Origin: Micrasema longulum
Lineage: Eukaryota > Arthropoda > Insecta > Trichoptera > Brachycentridae
Length of the DNA: 64,000 nt
NCBI GenBank assembly: GCA_022494885.1
Contig: JAGVSM010003529.1
Location: 1-64,000 of the forward strand
Direction: 5' to 3'
The notes beneath the pieces are model-generated. The model was not told where the DNA came from and searched no databases. It saw nothing but the letters and a program-made list of their open reading frames with translations. The first letter of the stretch is position 1. Each line of letters starts with the position of its first letter. Below, piece after piece: positions 38,440 through 46,465 of this stretch. Position numbers and translations under genes: made by a program.

Positions 38440-39381
38440 TTATCCAATAATAAAAGTGCGTTTTTGTTGAATAAGTTTATGGCAAACTTCAAGTAACTTA
38501 CGCATACAAGCAACTATCGCAACTTTCTTAGGTTTAAAACTATTAACAAGCCTATCATATAAATTTTTTAAATATTGGAAACCATTCTTACCAGTTAACA
38601 CTGCCATGTATAAAGCATCTCTGGGTATTTTTCTGCCTCCTCGAATAAATCTTCGTCCTTGCTTATTACCACTATCACGAGCATATGGAGCTATACCAAC
38701 AATTGCTGACAATTCATTGCTACTATAATTTTTATCCCCTAATTCAGGTACAAAACTAATTAGTTTTGTAGCCAAACATTTACCAATACCAGGTACAGTC
38801 TCTAATATTTTTACCTTCTCTTTTAGCTCTTCTGACTCATCTATTATTTTGTTTAACTTTTTATCAAGCTCAGCTATTTCATTTTGTAGAAATTCAATGT
38901 GTTTTTCTATACTGTTTTTATCAATACCATCAATACTATGATGTAGCCTTTTCTTTTCATTGCTAAGCATTAATACTAAATCTTCTCGTCTTTGCTGATA
39001 TCTCTTTAAAGTCTCTGATTCAATTTGATATATATAATTCTCTGAAAGCTGCATCTTGTCGGCATAATATGCTAATTTAAATGCATCCTTCTTATCAGTT
39101 TTACATAAATTCACTGATTTACTAAATGAATTAAAACTATAGGTATTTACTTTATGAATTTGCTGTTTGTTATTATATAATTTTTGACAAATCTCAGCTT
39201 CGTATCCTCCAGTAGGTTCACATACTATTAGCTTAATCTCTTGATCTTTTATTAATTCTATCAGTTCTTGATGCCCTAACTTATCATTAGGAAAACGGTA
39301 ACATATAGGATTATTGTTAGACTCATATAAACATATATCTAACCATTTTTTACTTACATCTAGACCTATTATTTTACTCAT
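38440..39381 (-). CDS. IS110-family transposase (DEDD recombinase)
   Basis: The protein has 313 residues and looks intact. The N-terminal RuvC-like domain has the DEDD acidic residues in IGLDVSKKWLDICLYE (Asp8), IKLIVCEPTGGYE and KTDKKDAFKLAYYADK. The C-terminal Tnp2 domain has ILETVPGIGKCLATKLISFVPELG and AIVGIAPYARDSGNKQGRRFIRGG, with the conserved Ser. IS110 elements move without long inverted repeats and use a structured bridge RNA. It is flanked on the left by a MITE-like repeat. Confidence 0.93.
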   Translation of the reverse strand: MSKIIGLDVSKKWLDICLYESNNNPICYRFPNDKLGHQELIELIKDQEIKLIVCEPTGGYEAEICQKLYNNKQQIHKVNTYSFNSFSKSVNLCKTDKKDAFKLAYYADKMQLSENYIYQIESETLKRYQQRREDLVLMLSNEKKRLHHSIDGIDKNSIEKHIEFLQNEIAELDKKLNKIIDESEELKEKVKILETVPGIGKCLATKLISFVPELGDKNYSSNELSAIVGIAPYARDSGNKQGRRFIRGGRKIPRDALYMAVLTGKNGFQYLKNLYDRLVNSFKPKKVAIVACMRKLLEVCHKLIQQKRTFIIG

Positions 39382-39553
39382 GATATAATCTCCTTCGTCT
39401 TATTGTGCAAGGCTGCTGCTTCCAACACCTTCTGCAATTTGTTCAAGGTAAACAACCAACAGGGTACTTATTCTGTGAACGACTATTTCAGTCAAGAGCC
39501 TATCAAGTCAACCTCTTACAATTACTTATATCACATTTTCAAGATATAAGAGC
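39382..39553 (-). ncRNA. Candidate bridge-RNA region of the IS110-type element
   Basis: Family knowledge says IS110 members encode a roughly 170-nt guide RNA in the non-coding end upstream of the recombinase gene. These 172 bases lie there, between the recombinase start and the next gene, contain no frame and hold short self-complementary stretches. I cannot define the loops or the exact element end, so this is inference from position only. Confidence 0.35.
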
Positions 39554-39994
39554 CTAGTTAATTAATGATTTAAAGTGAGATAAACCATCTTTTTCGTATC
39601 TAGAGAACAAATTATATAAACCATCAGGTAAAAAGTTAAGATGTATCAGTTCATTAAATTTTATCCAATGGAATTTTAAGTGATCTTCCTTTGATTTAAC
39701 TTCTCTATTTATAGATAAATCTTTTGAAATAACTTTAAAAATTATGCAATGCTCATGAACAGCTTTGCCATTATAATCCCATATATTTTCTATCATGCCA
39801 ACAAAATTGCCTAATTCAAAATTAATTAGCCCTATTTCTTCTCTTAGTTCTCTTGATAATGCGGTATGAATTGACTCTTGGTGTTTTATGTGACCACCAG
39901 GCAAAAATAGATTTTTTCCATTGTCAGCAACTAATACAGAATCTTCATCTCTTATATAAGCCCGTGCAATAGCATGAATTTTGTTTGTTTTCAT
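39554..39994 (-). CDS. Nudix hydrolase
   Basis: The protein has 146 residues with the start chosen at ATG 39992..39994 (MKTNKIHAIARAYIRDED). The longer frame to 40126 is a translation of the 4.5S RNA gene and is rejected. The Nudix box is complete: GGHIKHQESIHTALSRELREEIGL (G-x5-E-x7-REU-x-EE-x-GU), preceded by LFLPGG. It cleaves a nucleoside diphosphate linked to some other group; the substrate is unknown. It lies just downstream of the SRP RNA and may be co-transcribed with it. Confidence 0.9.
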   Translation of the reverse strand: MKTNKIHAIARAYIRDEDSVLVADNGKNLFLPGGHIKHQESIHTALSRELREEIGLINFELGNFVGMIENIWDYNGKAVHEHCIIFKVISKDLSINREVKSKEDHLKFHWIKFNELIHLNFLPDGLYNLFSRYEKDGLSHFKSLIN

Positions 39995-40007
39995 ATATAT
40001 ATTATAT

Positions 40008-40090
40008 GCTAGTAATGACCCACCAGAGACTATTTTGGCTGCTTCCTTTCGAACCTGACCAACTGAACAGAGCCAATGCCCACTACTAGC
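40008..40090 (-). ncRNA. ffs: 4.5S signal recognition particle RNA
   Basis: The minus strand contains GGTCAGGTTCGAAAGGAAGC followed by AGCC, the near-universal SRP RNA domain IV core with the asymmetric bulge and GNRA-type tetraloop. The outer ends GCTAGTAGTG and CATTACTAGC pair to close an 83-nt hairpin. A promoter with correct spacing lies directly upstream. With Ffh it targets membrane proteins to SecYEG. The exact ends may be a few bases longer. Confidence 0.93.
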
Positions 40091-40097
40091 ATGTGAT

Positions 40098-40126
40098 AAA
40101 ATAGTGCTTTTTTCATCTATAGGCAA
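40098..40126 (-). promoter_or_regulatory. Promoter of the 4.5S RNA gene
   Basis: On the minus strand TTGCCT (40121..40126), a 17-base spacer and TATTTT (40098..40103) place transcription start at about 40090, exactly the 5' end of the SRP RNA hairpin. Confidence 0.75.
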
Positions 40127-40131
40127 GCTAT

Positions 40132-40830
40132 TTAACTAGCTAAATTATATTTTTTTTCTATATCGCTTTTGTTCAGTCTCTTTGGTGCTCCAAATATGTC
40201 TGGATGTTTGAGCTTGAACAAATCATCATCAAAATTCTGTACTTTTGCAATATGATTAAATTTTATGGTAATAACATTGTCATCCTCAAGTATTTTTAAC
40301 ATTTTCATCTGTTTAGTCTCTTTGTCAAAGGTAATTTGACTACGTCGCTCTGATAAAGTATGATAAATAGTAATTTCAAACATATTATCTCGATCTATCG
40401 TCGACTCAATTTTAAAATATTTATCAAAATCTATGCTGTCTTCTAACAAAAAATTAAATACGTTCTCCTCTGCATTAATGCGACTTACATGTTTCATATC
40501 ATAGTCATATACCGACACATAGTTAGCATTACCAATAATCACCAAAGGAAATGGTGGATAATAATTACAGCGAAATTTCGCAGGTTTATTAATTAACAGC
40601 TTCCCTTCAGTCTGATTTCCCGCCGAATCTTCTTGGGTAAAATCCACAGCAATAGATTTTATTTCCCGTAAATATATTTTGAGCTGGTCAATAGCCTGGT
40701 TGTCAACAGGTCTATTCTCTAACTGTTCAGCCTGTTTTTTGACTACAAAAAAATTTTCAGCATGGGCTGCATGGGTTATAGTTAGAAGAAAATAAACAAC
40801 AATAATACCTTTACAAAACCAGTTAGTCAT
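40132..40830 (-). CDS. lolA: Outer-membrane lipoprotein carrier protein LolA
   Basis: The protein has 232 residues. The signal peptide is MTNWFCKGIIVVYFLLTITHAAHA. The mature protein shows the LolA half-barrel motifs: IKSIAVDFTQEDSAGNQTEGKLLINKPAKFRCNYYPP, VSVYDYDMKHVSRI and a C-terminal ITIKFNHIAKVQNFDDDLFKL. It ferries lipoproteins from LolCDE to the outer membrane. The gene ends 42 bases before the start of the SRP RNA, so the RNA's promoter lies at its 3' end. Confidence 0.9.
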   Translation of the reverse strand: MTNWFCKGIIVVYFLLTITHAAHAENFFVVKKQAEQLENRPVDNQAIDQLKIYLREIKSIAVDFTQEDSAGNQTEGKLLINKPAKFRCNYYPPFPLVIIGNANYVSVYDYDMKHVSRINAEENVFNFLLEDSIDFDKYFKIESTIDRDNMFEITIYHTLSERRSQITFDKETKQMKMLKILEDDNVITIKFNHIAKVQNFDDDLFKLKHPDIFGAPKRLNKSDIEKKYNLAS

Positions 40831-40885
40831 TTATACCTACATAAAGTTACATTTGTTTTGTATACTACATGAAGATATTATTATT

Positions 40886-41353
40886 TCAATTTATTTTCCG
40901 CAGCTGGTTCAACACATCTTCAGCATGTTTAGCCACTTGCACTTTTGACCAAATGTGAGCTATCTTACCTTTTTTGTCTATTAAGAAGGTAGTTCTCTCG
41001 ACCCCCATATATTTCTTACCAAACATCGATTTTTCTACCCAAACTCCATATTTTTCACAAGTATCAGAGTTAGAATCTGACGCAAGATCAAAATCCAAAC
41101 AATATTTTTTCTTGAATTTATCATGAGAATCTAAATTGTCCTTTGATACACCAACAATTACGGTATTCATTTTTTCAAATTCTGGCTTTAGCCTATTAAA
41201 ATCACCTGCTTCAATAGTACAGCCTGGTGTATCATCTTTCGGATAAAAATATAATACAACAAACTTACCTGATAAATCTGATAAATTGATTTTACTATCT
41301 TCGCCTATTGGCATAGTAAAATTTGGTGCAATATCGCCTACTTTTAATATCAT
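40886..41353 (-). CDS. bcp: Thioredoxin-dependent peroxiredoxin (Bcp/PrxQ)
   Basis: The protein has 155 residues from the ATG at 41353 (MILKVGDIAPNFTMP). Peroxidatic Cys in YPKDDTPGCTIEAGDF (about Cys46) and a second Cys in SDTCEKYGVW. The other active-site residues lie in VERTTFLIDKKGKI. It reduces hydrogen peroxide and organic peroxides in the cytoplasm. A longer start two codons upstream is possible. Confidence 0.94.
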   Translation of the reverse strand: MILKVGDIAPNFTMPIGEDSKINLSDLSGKFVVLYFYPKDDTPGCTIEAGDFNRLKPEFEKMNTVIVGVSKDNLDSHDKFKKKYCLDFDLASDSNSDTCEKYGVWVEKSMFGKKYMGVERTTFLIDKKGKIAHIWSKVQVAKHAEDVLNQLRKIN

Positions 41354-41402
41354 AACCACTCCTTTTTTATACTTTTTTGTGTCCCATAGTCCAGTTTACA
41401 CT

Positions 41403-42116
41403 CTAATTTTTTTTAGGCAAATGATAAATTACAAAAATCACTATTAATGAAATTGCCAAGGCAAACCAAGTAATGGCATATTCTAAATGATCATTTCTGA
41501 CATTTAACAGATTGTTAATTGATAAAGCTTTAAGAATATCAGATTGATCCTCTTTACCTTCCATAATTAAATAAAAATTCTCTAATGTTAAACCAAGAAT
41601 ATCGGATGCTTGAGTTAAGTCTAAAGTAAACCAAACATTATTTTTAACATCATTATCTAAGACAAACAGCTTGGTTTTCTCCCCAGGGAGAATCACACCA
41701 GTAATTTCCGTCGAATCATCTGTTATATTATCAATATCTTTCTTATACCTCGCAGCAAACCACCCTAGGGCAACTAAGGTTATCTTGTTATCATCAGTTT
41801 GAAAAGGTCTGACTAAATAATAGCCATCTTTTTCCTTGGCCATGGATTTACGTCCATAAAGATGCAAATTCTTACCAACCAAAAAACGCCCCTTCACTTT
41901 TACTTTAGCATATAATTTATCTACACTAAGTGTTTTTATATCAATAGGAGAATTATTAAGGTTATTTTTCATTGAACTTAAAAATAGTTCTTTTTCCTGT
42001 AATCTAGCAATTTGCCAAACCCCCAGTGATAAAAGGATGACAAATGCTAATATAGTAAGCAATAAAGGTAGTAACTGTACTTGACACTTACCGATTTTTA
42101 AAGTCTTGGACATCAT
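41403..42116 (-). CDS. SURF1-family cytochrome oxidase assembly protein
   Basis: About 237 residues from the ATG at 42114..42116. N-terminal membrane helix LLPLLLTILAFVILLSLGVWQIARLQEKE, with the Surf1 signature GVWQ..R...K. Periplasmic region with GRFL..KNLHLYGRK and TLVALGWFAARYK. C-terminal helix ITWFALAISLIVIFVIYHLP preceded by HLEYA. SURF1 aids haem a insertion into cytochrome aa3 oxidase. No oxidase genes are adjacent. Confidence 0.9.
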   Translation of the reverse strand: MMSKTLKIGKCQVQLLPLLLTILAFVILLSLGVWQIARLQEKELFLSSMKNNLNNSPIDIKTLSVDKLYAKVKVKGRFLVGKNLHLYGRKSMAKEKDGYYLVRPFQTDDNKITLVALGWFAARYKKDIDNITDDSTEITGVILPGEKTKLFVLDNDVKNNVWFTLDLTQASDILGLTLENFYLIMEGKEDQSDILKALSINNLLNVRNDHLEYAITWFALAISLIVIFVIYHLPKKN

Positions 42117-42200
42117 AATTCCTATTAAACTGAGGTCGATTACTGGAAAGTTGATACTCATGTACAACCAAATAATCTCATAGAATTCCCATTCTATCAA

Positions 42201-42509
42201 TTATATATTGTACGGAACTTTTATGTCAGAGGCATGGATAGGAAAATCTTTGGTATTTCTAGTTATTAACAAACCATTGCAATACTTAGCTGTTGCCCAT
42301 ATTATTGCATCAGGTAGTTTGATTTTATGCTCTTTTCTAATAGAGATGGCAATTTCAGCTATTTCTTTATTTAAGTCAATTATGGTAAAATTATCTAAGA
42401 ACTCTCTGGTGGTTTCGTCGTTATCCTCTGACGCTCCAACTAATATTTCCATTTTAGTTATTATACTAATTTGACAATCTTTATATTGCTCAAGTTCTTT
42501 ACTAGCCAC
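42201..42509 (-). pseudogene. PIN-domain toxin (VapC-like), C-terminal part
   Basis: The frame (GTG start at 42507..42509) encodes the PIN domain from its second helix on: ISIITKMEILVGASEDNDETT with the conserved Glu, KLPDAIIWATAKYCNGLLITRNTKDF with the Asp residues. It lacks the N-terminal strand with the first catalytic Asp. A matching N-terminus (FDTNILIDYL) is present at 43308..43355, separated by a Nudix gene. Inactive as it stands. Confidence 0.85.
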
Positions 42510-42517
42510 TGTATGTC

Positions 42518-43234
42518 CTATTTTTTAAGAAAATACATAACGTCAGAACATTCACGTGCATATACTGGGGCAAGTTCTCCTTTTTCATCAACAATCATTT
42601 CTTGAAATTTCGATAGGTGAACAAGTTTAACTTCACTTACCTCTTTATGGTCAAACAAAATATCTTCAATTTTAAAGTCACATTGGCAAACATAAACATC
42701 GTTAAACTGACGATCAATGTATTTAGGGTTGACTTCAACATCTTGCCTAAAAGAAAATAAAAAATTAATCTTCATATCGGTTGCATTAAAGCCTAACTCT
42801 TCTCTTAATTCTCTTCGCAATGCATCACTGCTGCTCTCTCCAGCATCAACATGACCAGTCATTGATATACTTAACATTCCTGGATAATGGTCTGTATTAT
42901 AAGAGCGGCGCTGTAGAAGGAGTTCGTTTGATTCGCTCAATAAGTATAAGTGAACGGCACGGTGAACTTTCCCTAACTCATGGATTTCTTTTCTAGGAAG
43001 AATCTCTCCTGTTCTAATTCCGTATTCGTCAAGTACATCAATTAGGTCTCTCTCGTTATCAGATATATTACAAAATTCTCTTTTAACGTGGTTAGTTATA
43101 AACCATCTGTAATGATCATAAATATGGTTATAAAGATTTTGACTCGAGAATGTCCCCAGACCTTTATATAGAGCAAAACCTTGAGTAAGTTTAGTTAATA
43201 TGCTTTTATTCATATTAATCATGATAGCTTTCAT
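42518..43234 (-). CDS. Nudix hydrolase related to isopentenyl-diphosphate isomerase
   Basis: The protein has 238 residues. The N-terminal 75 residues are without a clear family. Then VLDEYGIRTGEILPRKEIHELGKVHRAVHLYLL and the Nudix box GHVDAGESSSDALRRELREELGF appear, in the YfcD/Idi-like branch. The entry motif (D.YG..TG....R...H..G..HRA....) is typical. It lies between two parts of a VapC gene. It might be a cargo gene introduced by recombination. The substrate is unknown; an isomerase role in isoprenoid synthesis is only a possibility. Confidence 0.88.
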   Translation of the reverse strand: MKAIMINMNKSILTKLTQGFALYKGLGTFSSQNLYNHIYDHYRWFITNHVKREFCNISDNERDLIDVLDEYGIRTGEILPRKEIHELGKVHRAVHLYLLSESNELLLQRRSYNTDHYPGMLSISMTGHVDAGESSSDALRRELREELGFNATDMKINFLFSFRQDVEVNPKYIDRQFNDVYVCQCDFKIEDILFDHKEVSEVKLVHLSKFQEMIVDEKGELAPVYARECSDVMYFLKK

Positions 43235-43307
43235 AACGTCCTCGATAAAGAAGATTAGAATTAAACTATAGAGATACTATAGTAAAGATAAGTATCTAAC
43301 TCGATAA

Positions 43308-43355
43308 TTAAGACAAATAATCTATCAATATATTAGTATCAAATAATACTTTCAT
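43308..43355 (-). pseudogene. PIN-domain toxin (VapC-like), N-terminal stub
   Basis: Fifteen codons (MKVLFDTNILIDYLS, stop TAA) form the first strand of a PIN domain with its catalytic Asp. The start overlaps the antitoxin stop (ATGA), a normal vapBC arrangement. The rest of a PIN domain occurs at 42201..42509. Confidence 0.85.
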
Positions 43356-43578
43356 TCACCCCACTCACCACGTAATTTTTGTTGATATAATAAGCCATCC
43401 AATTTTTGATCTTTCCATATACCAAATGCTGATTTATAGCCTTTTTTACTTTTAGTATAATTGGTTATATAGTCAGCCAAAGCTTGTCTTATAATTTCTG
43501 CCCTCGACACTTTTTTTTCTTTGATATTTGATTCAAAATTTTTACTTGCATGTCAGGTATATCAATAATAGTTCTCAT
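43352..43578 (-). pseudogene. Ribbon-helix-helix (VapB-like) antitoxin, frameshifted
   Basis: The start at 43578 reads RTIIDIPDMQVKILNQISKK, the DNA-binding strand and helix of a ribbon-helix-helix protein. The frame then changes at an A8 run near 43516. The other frame continues SRAEIIRQALADYI and the toxin-binding tail ..WKDQKLDGLLYQQKLRGEWGE to the stop that overlaps the toxin start. One base is missing. Both partners of this module are thus broken. Confidence 0.82.
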
Positions 43579-43772
43579 ACTATGTTCACTATATTAGTTA
43601 TCATTATCTGATATATAATAATGTACTTTATTAATTTTTTCAAGACTGCTGTTATTCGGGCAGCAATTATAAATTCAAAAATATTAGTTTTAAAACAAAA
43701 TAACATTTTAAAGTCTTGGGTACCATAATTTCTTCATTATTTATCGCAGGCAGATAGCACCCTATATTTTTT

Positions 43773-43905
43773 TACTATTTTCTTATGATGAATAAAAAAT
43801 CTGGTCACCAAGCGTCATTGCGAGGAGACCGTAAGGTCGACGAAGCAATCCAAAAAATGAACCAGGAATGGATTGCTTCTTGGCTTACGCCTTCTTGCAA
43901 TGACG
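43773..43905. repeat. Half composite repeat: shell arm plus CGTCATTGCGAG element
   Basis: CTATTTTCTTATGATGAATA..ATCTGGTCACCAAG (43775..43811) is one arm of the shell seen at 31895..32084 and 36028..36219. It is followed by a full CGTCATTGCGAG element (43813..43905). The opposite shell arm is missing. Confidence 0.85.
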
Positions 43906-44096
43906 TTTTTATTGCTGTTGTAATACTTATAGAATAAAAATTGTAGGGTACTATGATTTGTTATACTCTCTATTAACGATTCTATACGTTTTATAATTAG
44001 TTTATCGCTTTTTATCCAAAAACAAAAATCCGTTTTGGCTTCATCGTGCCAGATTATCTGATGCAGTTGAGAGCAAATATACCCCTTATTTTTCAA
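43906..44096 (-). pseudogene. YoeB/Txe-type toxin remnant
   Basis: The frame from 44096 contains IIWHDEAKTDFCFWIKSDKLIIKRIESLIESI, which fits the N-terminal half of YoeB-type mRNA interferases (W.e.A..Dy..W...D....kRI..Li..I). After STLQFLFYKYY the match ends and the frame runs into the palindromic repeat, so the catalytic C-terminal half is gone. No antitoxin gene is visible upstream. Confidence 0.5.
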
Positions 44097-44160
44097 CTTG
44101 TAAGGAGCATATGGATTGTTTTATAAAATTAGAAAACCCTGGAAGGGTAATAAGTATTGG

Positions 44161-44248
44161 CGGAGAGAGAGGGATTCGAACCCTCGATACGGTTAACCCG
44201 TATAACAGTTTAGCAAACCGTCGCCTTCAGCCTCTCGGCCACCTCTCC
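44161..44248 (-). tRNA. tRNA-Ser (anticodon GCT)
   Basis: On the minus strand: acceptor GGAGAGG/TCTCTCC, D arm GGCCGAGAGGC, anticodon arm ACGGTTTGCTAAACTGT with GCT, a long variable arm (TATACGGGTTAACCGTAT) as expected for class II tRNAs, and T arm GAGGGTTCGAATCCCTC. The length is 88 nt with discriminator G and no encoded CCA. Confidence 0.96.
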
Positions 44249-44453
44249 AAGTCATATGACCATAGCACCGCTTACTTATAGCATTAAATTGTTTACATTT
44301 CTATAATTATTTTATAAAGTTATAGTGTAACTTTTAAATCGCCCTGAATTACGGTGATACTAATTAATCCCTTGAATTTACCATTGAATAATCTAAAATG
44401 AAAGATAAGTACTTAATTTTTTAATATATTTTATTTAGTGATTTTATATTTGT

Positions 44454-45986
44454 ATGACCAATAAAGCTTTTAAGATTTTTTCAAGATACTATCTTGTTAT
44501 AATAGTTGCATTGTTAAATGTTGGGTGTTCCCATAAAAAAATTGGTGCTTTATCTAAGTCACATCCTGATACTGTAAGATTTCACAATGATTTTGCTCAT
44601 TTACAAAGAGAACTTCCTGTATTGCAAAAGAAAAACTTACTTTTCCTAGACCCTGTAGCAGTTGCAAATTATGGTGACAGAGAAGGTAAAAAACTATCAA
44701 TGGTTATAGTTCACCATACTGGTATATCAACATTAAAAGATACAAAAGAATTGCTAAACAAAATAGGTCTGTCTGCTCATTTTATTGTAGATAAGGATGG
44801 TAGTATTACGTTAACGGTTCCTTTAGAAAAGCGGGCATACCATGCTGGTATTAGTTATGCTAAAATTAAAATGGGTGAGCAATTTGAAGAATTAACTGCT
44901 TTAAATAATTATTCTATCGGCATAGAAATAGTGAATACTGGGCGTGAATTGTTTTCACAACAGCAAATGGAATCTGTAAAAGAATTGCTCCTATATCTTA
45001 TGAAACGTTTTAAAATAAGAAAAGATATGATATTTAGTCATTCTGAAATAGGAACAATATTGTATAGTAAAGCATTTGACAGTTATGTGCTACGTAAAGT
45101 TGATCCGCATAGATTATTTGATTGGGAGTTATTGGAAAGAAATAATATAGGGCTTCATATAAATAATAGAATAGAATCCACCGAGGCTAAACGTTTAATG
45201 GATAAAGTATTATATAAAACGGGAGATAAAAACACAGATATTCTAAAATTAAAAGAAAGATTGAATAGATTTTTTTATAAGATACGACCTTGGAATGATA
45301 AAGAAGGTAAGGTAGTTTTGCCTGATGATCGTATCAATTATTCAAATGAATTTGATGAGAGTTTTATGTGGGTAGTATATCAGTTTTCGATACATAATCT
45401 ACCAATAGAAATCAGGAAGGATTTACCTTTAAAACTTGAGCAACAAGATGTATTTCCTAAGCTTTTAGATAAGTATCGAGATAGTATTTATAGTGAATTC
45501 AATAATTTACACTCCAAAGTTCATATGCTTATTAAACCACGTGATTTAAATGAAAAAGACTATAAATATTTATTAACTTCCCTTGCAAATTATGAACAAG
45601 AGGTATCACGTAATACGTTCAATAGCTTAATATATAAAATGGAAATATATTATAATTCTGATTTAAGGTATGATATAATCTTGCCATATAATACCTTTAA
45701 AAACAATTTATTAAATAAAATAGATGTTTTACAACAAGACATTTTATCTTTGGAATCTTTAGAAGCTCATAAAATTACTGAGGTTTCAAATTTAATAGCT
45801 ATGTTTAAAGAAAACATTTCTTCTGAATTCCAAAAATTCGAACAAGAATATTATCAGCAATACATAACAGTATGGAAGAAAGAATTCCTACCTCTTATGA
45901 AAAAACAAGTTAAATGGACTAAGTTACATGAAGAAATATTAAAATACTTAGAGAAATCTAAATCACAAATTAATGAGACAAACTAA
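44454..45986 (+). CDS. Lipoprotein N-acetylmuramoyl-L-alanine amidase (Amidase_2)
   Basis: The protein has 510 residues. The lipoprotein signal is LVIIVALLNVGC with the modified Cys at 25. The Amidase_2 domain (about 75-225) has the zinc ligands in VIVHHTG (His87/88) and FSHSEI..KVDPHRLFDW, plus HFIVDKDGSI, AYHAGIS and YSIGIEIVN, typical of AmpD/AmiD enzymes. It would cut the peptide from peptidoglycan in the periplasm. The C-terminal 280 residues are helical, without recognised domain, and rarely seen in AmiD. It stands alone between tRNA-Ser and repeats. Confidence 0.9.
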   Translation: MTNKAFKIFSRYYLVIIVALLNVGCSHKKIGALSKSHPDTVRFHNDFAHLQRELPVLQKKNLLFLDPVAVANYGDREGKKLSMVIVHHTGISTLKDTKELLNKIGLSAHFIVDKDGSITLTVPLEKRAYHAGISYAKIKMGEQFEELTALNNYSIGIEIVNTGRELFSQQQMESVKELLLYLMKRFKIRKDMIFSHSEIGTILYSKAFDSYVLRKVDPHRLFDWELLERNNIGLHINNRIESTEAKRLMDKVLYKTGDKNTDILKLKERLNRFFYKIRPWNDKEGKVVLPDDRINYSNEFDESFMWVVYQFSIHNLPIEIRKDLPLKLEQQDVFPKLLDKYRDSIYSEFNNLHSKVHMLIKPRDLNEKDYKYLLTSLANYEQEVSRNTFNSLIYKMEIYYNSDLRYDIILPYNTFKNNLLNKIDVLQQDILSLESLEAHKITEVSNLIAMFKENISSEFQKFEQEYYQQYITVWKKEFLPLMKKQVKWTKLHEEILKYLEKSKSQINETN

Positions 45987-46070
45987 TATTATACCCGATA
46001 TTGGTATTGATCCATAGCAAACTGCCATCTATTCACAATAACGTTTGAGGATATTGTAAACTTCACAACG

Positions 46071-46153
46071 GTCATTGCGAGGAATCGTTTTATGACAACG
46101 AAGCTCTAATTAATGTGGATTGCCACAACCTACTTGCGTGGCCTCGCAATGAC
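46071..46153. repeat. Short palindromic repeat (CGTCATTGCGAG family)
   Basis: GTCATTGCGAGGAATCG..GTGGCCTCGCAATGAC with inner ACAACGAAGC and GGATTGCCACAACC. Slightly decayed. Confidence 0.85.
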
Positions 46154-46298
46154 ACCTGCTGGAGTAAATACCCGTATTGTTATTGGAGAAAGCGTATTCT
46201 TGCCATTATTATTACAATATCCTGAAATACCTAATATACAGTCGTTAGCGGCTAAACAATATTTTCAAGTAATTTATTTAGATCAGGTTGTTGAATGA
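46154..46298 (+). pseudogene. Short gene remnant between two palindromic repeats
   Basis: The frame PAGVNTRIVIGESVFLPLLL..VIYLDQVVE to TGA 46296..46298 looks protein-like. It has no start of its own and is entered from the repeat at 46071..46153. I do not recognise the family. It is probably the C-terminal scrap of a lost gene. Confidence 0.3.
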
Positions 46299-46299
46299 A

Positions 46300-46419
46300 T
46301 TGATGAATAAAAAAACCTGCTCACCAAGAGCCATTGCAAGGAGTCGCTTTGCGGCAACGCAGTATCCAAAAATGAATGGATTGTTTCGTCGCCACTAAAG
46401 TGGCTCCTCGCAATGACGT
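46300..46419. repeat. Shell arm plus CGTCATTGCGAG-type element
   Basis: TGATGAATAAAAAAACCTGC then TCACCAAGAG is the same shell arm as at 43773..43812, followed by a CCATTGCAAGGAGTCG..GGCTCCTCGCAATGACG palindrome. As at 43773 the second shell arm is missing. Confidence 0.8.
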
Positions 46420-46465
46420 CGTTTTGATACACCTACTTAACCCCAACCACTAGTGTACACTGCCC

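Noticed and set aside
39995..40126. N-terminal 44 codons of the Nudix ORF
   Set aside because: They translate the 4.5S RNA gene; the conserved Nudix fold starts well at ATG 39992..39994.
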